The notes: generated from the sequence alone by a model not told the origin. Shown: positions 1 through 8,490, counted from the first letter of the stretch. The stretch: 20,802 nt of DNA from Wukongarchaeum sp048886645 (GCA_048886645.1 JBHLKN010000029.1:1-20802), one strand, 5' to 3'. Made by a program: numbers and translations.

Positions 1-137
1 TCGTCGAGGTAGGATCTGAACCCCGACGGAAACTAAAAAAGTTAGCTTTGCTTTTAGATGTGAAATCAATAAAAAATAAACAATCAGATCTCTTTGACTA
101 TCTAAAAATAAAAAATGCTTATTTTATAGAGGCTTAA
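1..137 (+). CDS. C-terminal end of an unidentified protein (5' truncated)
   Basis: One plus-strand frame is open from the window edge (first full codon at position 3) to a TAA at 135-137. It gives 44 residues ending in DYLKIKNAYFIEA. The composition (Lys/Leu-rich, charged, no low complexity) looks like ordinary coding sequence for this AT-rich genome, and another plus-strand frame is stopped early. I do not recognise the family from this tail. It converges on rps10, whose stop lies 28 bases further on. It could be a chance open frame, since only 44 codons are visible. Confidence 0.45.
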   Translation, partial: VEVGSEPRRKLKKLALLLDVKSIKNKQSDLFDYLKIKNAYFIEA

Positions 138-165
138 AGTAAAAGGGGGAGTATTAGAGAGGGGT

Positions 166-474
166 TTAAATTAACTCTATTTCAATGTATACATCTTCAG
201 GGACTTGTATCCTCATGATTTGTCTGAGGGTACGTTCATCTGCGTCTAGGTCTATTAAACGTTTATGGATTCTTAGTTGCCAACGTTCCCAGCTATGAGT
301 GCCTTCTCCACAAGGGCTTTTTCTTACAGGTACTTTTAATTTTCTTGTGGGTAGGTGCACAGGTCCCCACATACGGACGCCTGTACGTTTAGCTATAGAT
401 TTTACTTGTGTGCAGACAAAGTCAAGGCGTGAAGGATCTCTGCCAGATAATCGTATCCTAGCTTTTTGAACCAT
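166..474 (-). CDS. rps10: 30S ribosomal protein S10 (uS10)
   Basis: Small-subunit head protein uS10, 102 residues, the usual archaeal length. The sequence is typical throughout: it opens with MVQKARIRLSGRDPSRLD, has the GVRMWGPVHLPTRK stretch (about residues 32-45) that includes the conserved loop inserted into the 30S head, then a WELR-like HSWERWQLRIHKR segment and the acidic C-terminus. The ATG start at 472-474 agrees with family N-termini. It lies downstream of tuf on the same strand, the common archaeal tuf-rps10 order, separated by 120 bases that include a T-rich stretch. The two are probably co-transcribed, though a separate promoter in the gap cannot be excluded. The identification is secure. 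Confidence 0.97.
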   Translation of the reverse strand: MVQKARIRLSGRDPSRLDFVCTQVKSIAKRTGVRMWGPVHLPTRKLKVPVRKSPCGEGTHSWERWQLRIHKRLIDLDADERTLRQIMRIQVPEDVYIEIELI

Positions 475-594
475 GAATCTACACCAGCATTCTAAAAAAT
501 GATCAGTTGTTTAGCTTTTAATCTTTTTTTGAGGATTTTGTTCGATATTTGAGAAAGAGATATGTTTTTTATTTAATCAAAATGGAAAAGGGTT

Positions 595-1908
595 TTAGGA
601 TGTTTCTTTGGGAACAAGATCTTCTACGATTCCTACAGCAATTGTCATGCCCATGTCACGTACTGCAAAGCGTCCTAAAGGTGGAAAGTCGGAGAATTTT
701 TCGATGACCATTGGTCGAGTAGGAATTAGTTGTACTATTGCACCGTCTCCGCTTTTGAGGTGGGATGGGGTGGATTCTATTGTTTGGCCAGTACGGCGAT
801 CAATTTTGCTTTTTAATTCGGTCATTGTGCATGCTACTTGGGCTGTGTGGGCGTGTACTACTGGGGTATATCCTGCAGCAATGGCGGTAGGGTGATAGAT
901 TACAAATATTCGGCCTGTAAACTCTTTAACAACGGTGGGAGGGCTATCTAGACTACCAGCGACATCACCGCGATGCAGATCTTTTTTCCCTATTCCTTTC
1001 ACATTGAATCCGATATTATCACCAGGTTCGGCTTTTGGTATTCTTGTATGATGCATTTCGAGGGTTTTAACTTCACCTTTTTTATTTGCAGGCATGAAAA
1101 TGACATTATCTCCTTCCTTTAGGACTCCTGTTTCGACACGTCCTACTGGAACTGTACCTACTCCGGTGATTGTGTAAACGTCTTGGACTGGAATTCTTAA
1201 AGGTTTATCGATAGGCTTTTCAGACACTTGGAAGACATCTAGAGCGTCGAAAAAGATTGGTCCATCATACCATGGCATGTTGGGGCTGGCTTCCATTAAA
1301 TTATCGCCAGTCCATGCAGAAACGGGGACGTAGGTAATCAATAATTTTGTGTTTAATTCGCGTTCGATTAATTTGAAGATACGTTCTACATTGCTCTTAA
1401 CTTCTTCGAATCTTTCTTGTGACCAATTTACAGTCATGTCATCCATTTTGTTAACGGCTACTACAAATTGGGTAACGCCTAGAGTTGCCGCTAGAACTGC
1501 ATGTTCGATAGTTTGTCCTCCTTTACCTATACCTGCCTCAAATTCGCCTTTTTTGGCAGAAACTGTTAAAATCGCGGCATCAGCCTGAGAAGTTCCAGTA
1601 ATCATATTTTTAACGAAGTCTCTATGACCGGGACAGTCGATAATTGTGAAATAATATTTTTTTGTATCAAATTTGTAAAAGGCTATATCGATGGTAATAC
1701 CTCGCTCCCGTTCTTCTTTTAACTTATCGAGCACGAAAGCAAATTTGAATGAAGGATCTTTTAATTTTTGAGCTTCAGCCTCTAAAGCACGAACAGTACG
1801 CTCGTCAATAACTCCTGCTAGATATAATACATGACCCATCAGCGTACTTTTACCATGATCTATGTGACCTATGATGACCAAGTTAAGATGGGGTTTTTCT
1901 TTACTCAT
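595..1908 (-). CDS. tuf: Translation elongation factor EF-1alpha (aEF1A)
   Basis: GTPase that delivers aminoacyl-tRNA to the ribosomal A site. With the ATG at 1906-1908 the protein is 437 residues, normal for aEF1A. The G motifs are intact: GHIDHGKST (G1), ERGITI (switch I), DCPGH (G3) and NKMD (G4), followed by the two beta-barrel domains (TGVGTVPVGRVETG, then the C-terminal GRFAVRDMGMTIAVG). An in-frame GTG eight codons upstream is possible, but the AGGAGGA at 1917-1923 sits at the right distance only for the ATG. After G3 it carries the long insertion GEFEAGIGKGGQT (1510-1548), the eocyte/eukaryote form rather than the short euryarchaeal form. The gene leads the tuf-rps10 pair and is divergent from archease; rps7 and rps12 are not adjacent. 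Confidence 0.97.
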   Translation of the reverse strand: MSKEKPHLNLVIIGHIDHGKSTLMGHVLYLAGVIDERTVRALEAEAQKLKDPSFKFAFVLDKLKEERERGITIDIAFYKFDTKKYYFTIIDCPGHRDFVKNMITGTSQADAAILTVSAKKGEFEAGIGKGGQTIEHAVLAATLGVTQFVVAVNKMDDMTVNWSQERFEEVKSNVERIFKLIERELNTKLLITYVPVSAWTGDNLMEASPNMPWYDGPIFFDALDVFQVSEKPIDKPLRIPVQDVYTITGVGTVPVGRVETGVLKEGDNVIFMPANKKGEVKTLEMHHTRIPKAEPGDNIGFNVKGIGKKDLHRGDVAGSLDSPPTVVKEFTGRIFVIYHPTAIAAGYTPVVHAHTAQVACTMTELKSKIDRRTGQTIESTPSHLKSGDGAIVQLIPTRPMVIEKFSDFPPLGRFAVRDMGMTIAVGIVEDLVPKETS

Positions 1909-1916
1909 TCTATCGG

Positions 1917-1923
1917 TCCTCCT
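1917..1923 (-). promoter_or_regulatory. Shine-Dalgarno sequence of tuf
   Basis: AGGAGGA on the minus strand, 8 bases upstream of the ATG at 1908. It selects this ATG over the upstream in-frame GTG, because it lies inside the longer reading frame. Confidence 0.7.
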
Positions 1924-2190
1924 TTTATTCACTTCTATTTTTCATTCTTTCTTTTTTAGCTTTTCGTTATTCTCATTTTAGTTTAAGGGAGATAATATGG
2001 TTTCTTACTCCTTTATTAAGTTATCGCGTTAAAAGTTACTTAGATTATCTCTTTTAAAAAGTTAATTTTTATTAATTTTTCGATATATATCCTCATATCG
2101 GTTAATAATATTTTAAAGATAATGAAAACTAATTTTAGGTTTGTCATATTATGTTTCTGTGTATTCAAAAAATAAGTATGGTGTGGTTTA

Positions 2191-2616
2191 TTGAGGGGAT
2201 TTGAATATCTTGAGCATATTGCGGATGTATATATTAGGGCTTATGGTAATAGTTTGAAAGAAGCTTTTGCAGAAGCTGCACGTGGTACCACTAATGTTAT
2301 GACAAACGTTGATCAAATAGTTCCGAAAATTGAGAGGGAATTTTACGTAGAAGCAGAAGATCTTGAAGGACTGCTATATAGATGGATAGAAGAGATAATT
2401 ATTATCTTTGATGTTGAACAAATTGTTTTTTCTGATTATGAAATTAAAATAGAAAAAAAGGATAATGAATGGAGTCTTAAAGCTAAAGCTAAGGGAGAAG
2501 AATTTGATCCTTCAAGGCATGAAATTGGAACAGAGGTTAAAGCAATGACATATGGTATGATAAAAATAGAGGTTACAGATAAAGAAACGATAGTAGAATT
2601 TATTTTAGATATTTGA
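2191..2616 (+). CDS. Archease (RtcB-activating protein)
   Basis: Archease promotes guanylylation and multiple turnover of the RNA ligase RtcB, and the rtcB gene follows 93 bases downstream, the classic pairing. The 141-residue protein has the family hallmarks: the N-terminal GFEYLEHIADVYIRAYG block containing a metal-binding Asp, the central acidic region, the late segment EVKAMTYGMIKIEV, and the terminal EFILDI with its conserved final Asp. The start is a TTG at 2191: the next residues already match the family N-terminus, and no ATG lies close enough. It is divergent from tuf across about 280 bases of AT-rich, presumably promoter-bearing, sequence. Confidence 0.93.
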   Translation: MRGFEYLEHIADVYIRAYGNSLKEAFAEAARGTTNVMTNVDQIVPKIEREFYVEAEDLEGLLYRWIEEIIIIFDVEQIVFSDYEIKIEKKDNEWSLKAKAKGEEFDPSRHEIGTEVKAMTYGMIKIEVTDKETIVEFILDI

Positions 2617-2709
2617 TAAATACATACCTTATTATAAAGTTAAAAACCATTAGTAGATTGATTTTTAAAATTTAGATAAATAATAATTTTCTAAAAAAGG
2701 GTGAAAGAA

Positions 2710-4182
2710 ATGGAAAAAGAGACAAAAAAAGCGTTAAAATATCCATTAGAAAGAGTTGATAAATTTACTTGGAAGTTACCAAGTTCCTATAAAAGCTCTA
2801 TGTTGGTTGATGGGATTATTTATTCAAATGAAATATTGATCCAGAATATTACTAAGGATAGATCGCTTGATCAGTTGGCAAATGTAGCGTCTCTTAAAGG
2901 AATTTTATCTAAAGCAATAGCTATGCCTGATGTGCATGAAGGTTATGGTTTTCCCATTGGTGGTGTAGCTGCAATTGATATAGAAGAGGGGGTTATTTCC
3001 CCAGGGGGGGTAGGGTTTGATATAAATTGTGGTGTAAGAATGCTTCATTCAGATTTGAGAATAAAAGATGTTAAACCGTATATGAAAGATATTGTAAATT
3101 TGCTTTTTAAAAATGTGCCTTCAGGATTAGGAAGTAGGGGAAAAATTAGTCTAACAGAATCTCAGTTGAGAGAGGTTATGATAGGAGGGGCAAAATGGGC
3201 TTTAGAAAACGGTTATGGGTGGGGAAAAGATGTTGAGCATTGTGAAGAAAATGGAGCGATGGAAAACGCGGATCCTTCTAAAGTTTCTCCCATTGCAAAA
3301 AAAAGAGGCTTTCCTCAACTTGGATCTTTGGGTAGTGGTAATCATTTTTTAGAAGTACAAGTAGTTGACAGAATTTTTGATGAAAGGACTGCTAAAGTAT
3401 TTGGTATAGAAGAAGAGGGGCAAATAACGATCTTGATTCATACGGGTTCAAGAGGGTTTGGGCATCAGATTGCTTCGGATTATTTAAAAGCTATGGAGCG
3501 GGCCATGAGAAAATACGATATAGAAGTGCCAGACAGGGAACTTGCTTGTGTGCCTTTTAATAGTGGAGAAGGACAGGATTATTTTAATTCTATGGCTTGT
3601 GCAGCAAATTTTGCGTGGGCTAACAGGCAGATGATTTTACATTGGGTAAGAGAATCTTTTGAAGAGGTATTTAAGCAATCTGCAGAAGATTTAGGACTCA
3701 GGCAAATCTACGATGTGTGTCATAATATTGCAAAGGTCGAAGAACATGTGATTGATGGTGTTAAAAGGAAAGTAGTTATTCATCGAAAAGGTGCAACTCG
3801 GGCATTTCCTCCTGGGCATCCAGACATACCTCCAGATTATCGTGATGCGGGACAACCAGTCCTTATTCCAGGTACTATGGAAACGGCGAGTTATCTGCTT
3901 GTAGGTAGTGAAAAGGGGATGGAATTATCTTTTGGGAGTACTGCCCATGGAGCGGGAAGGTTATTAAGCCGTAAAGGTGCCATAAAAAGGTATTGGGGGG
4001 AGACTGTAAAAAAGGAGATGGAAAAAGAGGGGATCACAGTAAAAGCAGCAAAGATGAAAGTATTAGCAGAAGAAGCAGGCGGTGCATACAAAGATGTGGA
4101 CAATGTAGCAAAAGTTTCTCATGAAGTTGGTATTGGAAAGTATGTAGCAAAAATGCGACCTATCGGCGTAGTAAAAGGTTAA
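2710..4182 (+). CDS. rtcB: tRNA-splicing / RNA-repair ligase RtcB
   Basis: GTP- and Mn2+-dependent ligase that joins 2',3'-cyclic phosphate (or 3'-phosphate) and 5'-OH RNA ends, used in archaea to ligate tRNA exons after intron removal. From the ATG at 2710 it is 490 residues. All hallmark residues are visible: GVGFDINCGVRM with metal-binding Cys107, GSLGSGNHFLEVQ with His212, HTGSRGFGH with His244, CHNIA with His338, and STAHGAGR with His413, the guanylylated histidine. The C-terminus KMRPIGVVKG is typical. A GTG at 2701 is in frame, but GGGTGA at 2699-2704 looks like the ribosome-binding site of the ATG at 2710. No intein is present, although rtcB often carries one in archaea. It works with the upstream archease. 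Confidence 0.96.
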   Translation: MEKETKKALKYPLERVDKFTWKLPSSYKSSMLVDGIIYSNEILIQNITKDRSLDQLANVASLKGILSKAIAMPDVHEGYGFPIGGVAAIDIEEGVISPGGVGFDINCGVRMLHSDLRIKDVKPYMKDIVNLLFKNVPSGLGSRGKISLTESQLREVMIGGAKWALENGYGWGKDVEHCEENGAMENADPSKVSPIAKKRGFPQLGSLGSGNHFLEVQVVDRIFDERTAKVFGIEEEGQITILIHTGSRGFGHQIASDYLKAMERAMRKYDIEVPDRELACVPFNSGEGQDYFNSMACAANFAWANRQMILHWVRESFEEVFKQSAEDLGLRQIYDVCHNIAKVEEHVIDGVKRKVVIHRKGATRAFPPGHPDIPPDYRDAGQPVLIPGTMETASYLLVGSEKGMELSFGSTAHGAGRLLSRKGAIKRYWGETVKKEMEKEGITVKAAKMKVLAEEAGGAYKDVDNVAKVSHEVGIGKYVAKMRPIGVVKG

Positions 4183-4265
4183 AGTAGATAATTTAATTAT
4201 AGCAAGGTGTGCAAAAAGAATATACGGTTGTTATGTTTAGAAACTTTTACGTGAGATTGATAAGA

Positions 4266-5237
4266 ATGTATGAAAATTTTTTTGTGTGGACGGAAAAATA
4301 TCGCCCGCATTTTATAAAAGATGTTATTAATCATGATGAGATTAAAGCACACTTAAGCTCTTTTGTTGAAATTAGGCAAATGCCGCATTTGCTATTTTGT
4401 GGAAAACCAGGAACTGGTAAAACTACAGCTGCTTTATGTTTAGCAAACGAACTTTTTGGAGAATATATGGATCAAAATTTACTGGAGCTTAATGCAAGTG
4501 ATACGCGGGGGATTGACGTTATTAGGAATCAAGTAAAAGAGTTTGCGCGAACTAAATCAATGGGGGATGTTCCTTTTAAAATTTTGATTTTGGATGAGGC
4601 TGATAATTTAACTTCTGATGCACAACAAGCCCTTAGAAGGACTATGGAAAAGTACACCCGAACTTGCAGGTTTATACTTATTGGTAATTATTCTTCCAAA
4701 ATTATAGAGCCAATTCAGTCTAGGTGTGCAATTTTTCGTTTTATGCCTCTTTCAGATGAGGATATTGAAAGTTATTTAAATATGATTTCTGAAAAAGAGA
4801 AGGTTAAATTGGGACCTAAAGGGTTAAAAGTTGTTTTACATTTTGTGGAGGGGGATTTAAGGCGAGCAATAAACATAATGCAGGCAGCAGCAACTGCAGG
4901 AGAAATTGTCAGTGAAGAGTCCGTTTTGAGAGTTATCGGGCTTGCGAGTCCGGAGGAAGTTAAAGACTTGATATTAATAGCGCTAAAAGGTAATTTTTTG
5001 GATGCAAGGAAAAGATTAAGAACGCTATTAAACGACTATGGGATTGCAGGAATTGATTTAATTAGACAGATTCACAAGGAACTACTTGAATTAGGAGAAA
5101 TTGACGATATAAGTAAGGTAAAGATTGCAGAAATTTGCGGTGAAGTAGATTTTAGGCTGACTGAAGGAGCCAATGATGAAATCCAGCTCTTAGCGTTTAT
5201 AGCAAAAGTAGCGTCATTGGGATTAAAATTAGATTAA
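4266..5237 (+). CDS. rfcS: Replication factor C small subunit (clamp loader ATPase)
   Basis: AAA+ subunit of the clamp loader that opens PCNA and places it on primed DNA. The recommended ATG at 4266 gives 323 residues beginning MYENFFVWTEKYRP, matching the family start (xxWTEKYRP); longer in-frame starts back to 4209 would add 19 unconserved residues. Visible motifs are Walker A GKPGTGKTT, Walker B LILDEADNLT followed by DAQQALRRTME, sensor 1 around LIGNYSSKI, and the SRC arginine-finger motif (QSRCAIFRF). The C-terminal helical collar follows. RFC small subunits are frequent intein hosts, but none is present here. The stop overlaps the moaC stop by 9 bases (convergent genes). The large subunit is not in the window. 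Confidence 0.95.
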   Translation: MYENFFVWTEKYRPHFIKDVINHDEIKAHLSSFVEIRQMPHLLFCGKPGTGKTTAALCLANELFGEYMDQNLLELNASDTRGIDVIRNQVKEFARTKSMGDVPFKILILDEADNLTSDAQQALRRTMEKYTRTCRFILIGNYSSKIIEPIQSRCAIFRFMPLSDEDIESYLNMISEKEKVKLGPKGLKVVLHFVEGDLRRAINIMQAAATAGEIVSEESVLRVIGLASPEEVKDLILIALKGNFLDARKRLRTLLNDYGIAGIDLIRQIHKELLELGEIDDISKVKIAEICGEVDFRLTEGANDEIQLLAFIAKVASLGLKLD

Positions 5238-5738
5238 TTCTTCTTTTTCTTTTTTTACCACTTTTATTTCGCCAATATATGTAGTAGGATATTGGCCTTT
5301 TTCATCTTTTTCAACATATTTAAGCATGTCAAAAATTGATAACAATGCGATCATAACGCCATTTATTGATTCGATTTCTACGCCAGTTCTTGCTATGCTT
5401 TTCACTTCAACAGAAACTAATACTTGTGATGTTTCTTCATCTATCTTAAAATCGACATCAACATTTAAGATTGGTATTGGGTGAGTTAAAAAAATTAAGT
5501 CTGAAGTTTTTTTTACGGCATTTATAGCAGCAAGAGAGGCATTTGAAAAAACATCGCCTTTTTTAACCTTTCCCTCTTTTATTAAGCGAATGCTTTCAGG
5601 TTTAAGTTTAATAGCTCCTTGGGCTTTCGCAACTCTTAAAATTGGCGATTTATGCCCTATATCAACCATGCCGACTTTTTCTTCTTTTCTAGTTTGTTCC
5701 TCTTCTTTTTGAGGGATAATAGGTGATTTTTTTGCCAT
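5229..5738 (-). CDS. moaC: Cyclic pyranopterin monophosphate synthase MoaC
   Basis: Molybdenum-cofactor enzyme that converts the 3',8-cyclo-GTP made by MoaA into cyclic pyranopterin monophosphate. The protein has 169 residues. Family landmarks include MVDIGHKSPILRVAKAQG after a charged, lysine/glutamate-rich 23-residue N-terminal extension, KGDVFSNASLAAINAVKKT, the THPIPI active-site region (equivalent to CHPL), and the TGVEIESINGVMIALLSIFDM helix. The ATG at 5736-5738 is the only good start, with GGTGTT a few bases upstream. It is divergent from the moaB-moeA-mobB operon across about 110 bases, so the two sides of the pathway may share a control region. Confidence 0.93.
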   Translation of the reverse strand: MAKKSPIIPQKEEEQTRKEEKVGMVDIGHKSPILRVAKAQGAIKLKPESIRLIKEGKVKKGDVFSNASLAAINAVKKTSDLIFLTHPIPILNVDVDFKIDEETSQVLVSVEVKSIARTGVEIESINGVMIALLSIFDMLKYVEKDEKGQYPTTYIGEIKVVKKEKEELI

Positions 5739-5849
5739 TTAAAACACCATAAATCTACTTATTTAGATATTTTATCGGTAAGTAAAAGAAAATGAAATGT
5801 TTTTAGTATTATTTTTAAAGATGCTTAAAAACCTAATTAGTTGTGGGGC
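5739..5849. promoter_or_regulatory. Divergent promoter region moaC / moaB
   Basis: Short AT-rich gap between two divergent molybdenum-cofactor genes. On the plus strand CTTAAAAA at about 5824-5831 is TATA-like and would place transcription initiation close to the ATG at 5850. On the minus strand the AT-rich stretch around 5765-5780 could serve moaC. I see no clear operator or Moco-riboswitch-like structure; the gap is too short for one. Promoter positions are inferred from base pattern only. Confidence 0.4.
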
Positions 5850-6401
5850 ATGTTCAAAGTGGTGGATGATGAAACTTTATCGGTGGTGAAGAGGCATAAA
5901 AAAGATGCGCCGAAACATGTTAAGGTATGGGTTATAGTTGTTAGTGATTCAAAGCATGAGATGAAAATAAAAGGCTTAGAAAATGCAGATATTTCGGGAG
6001 CTTTGATTACTAAACTTTTTATTGATTCAGGGCATTCTGTGGAAAAATATGCTATAGTTCCAGATAACAGGGAGAAGATAAAAGAGCAGTTTAAGGCTTT
6101 TCTTAGAAGTAATTCCGATTTAATAGTTTTTAGTGGAGGTACTGGGATTACGAAAAAAGATATAACGGTTGAGACTATAAAGCCGAAATTGGAGAAAATA
6201 TTGGAGGGATTTGGTGAACTTTTTCGATATCTTAGTTATAAGGAAATAGGGGCTGCAGCCTTTCTTTCTAGGGCTTTTTCGGGAGTTGTTGATGGAAAAA
6301 TAGTGTTTTGTCTTCCTGGGTCACCTAATGCTGTTAAATTGGCAGTAGAAAAGTTAATTTTGCCCGAAATAGGGCACGTGGTGAAAATGGTAAGGAGTTA
6401 A
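5850..6401 (+). CDS. moaB: Molybdopterin adenylyltransferase (MoaB/MogA family)
   Basis: Adenylylates molybdopterin before metal insertion by MoeA. From the ATG at 5850 the protein has 183 residues; a TTG at 5841 is an alternative start. Family features visible are VIVVSDS near the N-terminus, DISGALITKLFIDSGH, the substrate-binding SGGTGITKKDIT motif, EGFGELFRYLSYKEIG, the SRAFSGVVDGKIVFCLPGSPNAV segment (about residues 136-158), and the C-terminal ILPEIGH. Residues upstream of VKVWVIVVSDS form a charged extension common in archaeal MoaB. It is the first gene of a tight operon, with the moeA ATG only 4 bases past its stop. The candidate TATA box is so close to the start that a leaderless transcript is possible. 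Confidence 0.93.
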   Translation: MFKVVDDETLSVVKRHKKDAPKHVKVWVIVVSDSKHEMKIKGLENADISGALITKLFIDSGHSVEKYAIVPDNREKIKEQFKAFLRSNSDLIVFSGGTGITKKDITVETIKPKLEKILEGFGELFRYLSYKEIGAAAFLSRAFSGVVDGKIVFCLPGSPNAVKLAVEKLILPEIGHVVKMVRS

Positions 6402-6405
6402 AAAA

Positions 6406-7665
6406 ATGGATTCTTTAAATGAAGGTTTTCACATTTTTAAATCGCTTATAACTTATAATGAAGCAGTGGAAAAAATTTTGGAAAAAGTTGATAGTTTGGG
6501 AGTGGAAGAAATTTCTTTAGAAAAATGTTTTGACAGAATTGTAGGTAGAGATTTAGAAGCTAAGATGGACGTTCCTCCTTTTGATAGGGCTGCAATGGAC
6601 GGATTTGCAGTGATTGGGGAGGACACCTTTGGAACTTCAACTCAGTCGCCAATCATTTTTAAACTGGTAAAAGAGGAAGGGGAAAAGATTTTCAAAATGG
6701 GAGAAAAATTGGCAGTCGAAGTTATGACCGGCGCGCCTGTCCCGCAAGGGGCTAACGCCGTAGTAAAAGTGGAAGATGTGAAAAGAATTGGAGAAACTAT
6801 CGAAATATATCGCCAGGTTGTTCCTGGAGAGAATGTTTCTACAAAAGGAGAAGATGTGAAAAAGGGCGAATTACTAGTATTAAAGGGGAAGAGATTAAAA
6901 GCTGCGGATATAGCGATTTTAGCGGCTTGTGGTTACTATAAGTTTCAAGTAATGATCCGTCCTAAGGTTGCTATATTGTCTACTGGGAGTGAAATAGTCC
7001 CACCCTATATAACTTTAGAGTTTGGTAAGGTTTATGATTCGAATAGTTATGCTATAGCATCTTTAGTTAAGGAATGTGGAGGCATTCCTGTTATTTTTGG
7101 GGTAGTAAGTGAAGAAAAGGACGATATAATTAGTGCTATTGTAAACGCGATTGAAACATCAGATATTATAGTAACTAGTGGAGGTACATCTGTTGGAAAG
7201 AAGGATACAGTACCTGAAGTTATTGATGAAATGGGGGAACTTTTGTTTCGAGGGGTTAATATAAAGCCAGGAAAACCCACATGTTTTGGACTGATTAATA
7301 ATAAACCGTTTTTTGGTCTTCCAGGATTTCCAGTTGCAGCTATGATAGCTTTTGAGGCTTTTGTTACACCTGCTTTATTAAAAATTCTGGAAGCTAAAGA
7401 AAGAAGAGTTTGGCCAAAAATTTGTGCAACAATAAGTAGAAATGTGCCTTCAGTGCTTGGAAGAAGGGATTACGTACGGGTTAAAGTGGAATATGAAGAA
7501 AATAGAGGTACTTTACCGTATGCGATACCAGTTCGTGCAGGAGGGGCGGGAATAATAAGTAGTATGAGAGTAGCGAATGGATATATAGTAATTCCTGAGA
7601 ATGTAGAAGGCATAATTGAAGGAAATGTTGTGGACGTTTATTTATTTAATTTTGGTGAGAGATAA
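6406..7665 (+). CDS. moeA: Molybdopterin molybdotransferase MoeA
   Basis: Inserts molybdate (or tungstate) into adenylylated molybdopterin. The 419-residue length is typical of MoeA without the extra C-terminal domain seen in some archaea. Motifs are PFDRAAMDGFAV (about residues 58-69), EVMTGAPVPQGANAVVKVED, ILSTGSEIV, TSGGTSVGKKDTVPEV (the MPT-binding loop) and INNKPFFGLPGFPVAAM, then the C-terminal barrel. AAGGAG just upstream of the ATG is a good ribosome-binding site and overlaps the end of moaB. Its TAA shares one base with the ATG of the next gene, indicating translational coupling of MoaB, MoeA and MobB. Confidence 0.95.
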   Translation: MDSLNEGFHIFKSLITYNEAVEKILEKVDSLGVEEISLEKCFDRIVGRDLEAKMDVPPFDRAAMDGFAVIGEDTFGTSTQSPIIFKLVKEEGEKIFKMGEKLAVEVMTGAPVPQGANAVVKVEDVKRIGETIEIYRQVVPGENVSTKGEDVKKGELLVLKGKRLKAADIAILAACGYYKFQVMIRPKVAILSTGSEIVPPYITLEFGKVYDSNSYAIASLVKECGGIPVIFGVVSEEKDDIISAIVNAIETSDIIVTSGGTSVGKKDTVPEVIDEMGELLFRGVNIKPGKPTCFGLINNKPFFGLPGFPVAAMIAFEAFVTPALLKILEAKERRVWPKICATISRNVPSVLGRRDYVRVKVEYEENRGTLPYAIPVRAGGAGIISSMRVANGYIVIPENVEGIIEGNVVDVYLFNFGER

Positions 7666-8459
7666 TGGAGCCATTAATTATAGGCATTAATAGTTTTCAC
7701 AGGAGGGGGGGTAAGACGAAAATTTTAGTCGATCTAATCGAAGAGCTTTCTAAAAGGAGTGTTCCTGTGGCAGTGATTAAGAGTATTCATTCAAGATATG
7801 ATTTAGAAAAGGAGGGAATAATTTCAGAAAATGAGATAAAAGACACTAAAAGATTTAGGATTGCAGGAGCAAAGACTGTTATTGGAGTTACTCATAAAGA
7901 AGTAATTAAATTAAAAAAACTCGATGAAAACACGAGGATTTTAGAAGGAATTAAAGAAGTTCCAGATGATGTGATCATAGTTTTTTTGGAAGGATTTAAA
8001 CATTCAAAATATCCGAAAATATTTCTAATACAATCACTAGAGAAAGAATTGGATGAATTAAGAAAAATAAAGAATGTTATTGCTGTTACAACTACTGATA
8101 GAAAAATAGAAGAAGAACTAATGAAAAAAACGAATAAATTTATCCCAATAGGAGAAATAAAGAGTTATATTTTAGAGATTTTGAAAAAACATCTTTTATC
8201 AGAACTTCCAGGGAAAAATTGCGGGAAATGTGGGTTTAAAGACTGTAAAAGCTATGTTGAAAGTTATATTTCAGGTAAAAGTTCCTTGAAATGTATATTT
8301 GAACCCGACATTAATGTTAAAGTTAATGATGAAAGAATTCCTTTAAAACCGTTCGTTAAAGATGTTTTTCGAGAGGTCAACTTTGCGTTAATTAATACGT
8401 TAAAAAATGTTCCAGAAAGTTCAAAAATAAAAAAAATAGAAATAACAATCAGCCTATAA
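7665..8459 (+). CDS. mobB: MobB-like P-loop protein with C-terminal Fe-S cysteine motif
   Basis: MobB-family GTP-binding proteins assist attachment of the nucleotide to molybdopterin. The 264-residue protein starts PLIIGINSFHRRGGKTKIL, a shortened, degenerate Walker A (GGKTK instead of SGKTTL). It continues with AVIKSIHS (residues about 36-43, the family's KHxxH-like strand), a GAKTVIGVTHKE segment and IIVFLEGFKHSKYPKI (family: EGFK...PKI). After about residue 180 there is a cysteine cluster C-x2-C-x4-C-x15-C (Cys186, 189, 194, 210), like the small [4Fe-4S] domain found in several redox and corrinoid proteins. Archaeal MobB proteins with such a tail are known to me only in general terms. It is the last gene of the moaB operon, overlapping moeA by one base. 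It could be a MobB-derived accessory factor rather than true MobB. Confidence 0.8.
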   Translation: MEPLIIGINSFHRRGGKTKILVDLIEELSKRSVPVAVIKSIHSRYDLEKEGIISENEIKDTKRFRIAGAKTVIGVTHKEVIKLKKLDENTRILEGIKEVPDDVIIVFLEGFKHSKYPKIFLIQSLEKELDELRKIKNVIAVTTTDRKIEEELMKKTNKFIPIGEIKSYILEILKKHLLSELPGKNCGKCGFKDCKSYVESYISGKSSLKCIFEPDINVKVNDERIPLKPFVKDVFREVNFALINTLKNVPESSKIKKIEITISL

Positions 8460-8490
8460 AAAGATAATTAGATGCGTGATTTTGGGCAGA

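Noticed and set aside
1..30. CGTCG...CGACG inverted repeat with GATCTGAACC resembling a tRNA 3' half
   Set aside because: No T-arm consensus, no matching acceptor or CCA-proximal structure, and an open reading frame runs straight through it.
1933..2190. Search for an RNA gene or riboswitch in the tuf/archease gap
   Set aside because: Only AT-rich sequence with no tRNA-like or stable GC-paired structure; it is best read as divergent promoters.
3003..3010. G-run in rtcB as a possible frameshift site
   Set aside because: The reading frame continues through the conserved GGVGFDINCG motif without a break.
5229..5237. 9-base overlap between rfcS and moaC as a possible regulatory antisense arrangement
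   Set aside because: Tail-to-tail overlaps of this size are common in compact archaeal genomes; nothing else suggests regulation.
4266..5237. Intein in rfcS (a frequent archaeal intein host), and likewise in rtcB
   Set aside because: Both proteins have normal length and uninterrupted motifs.
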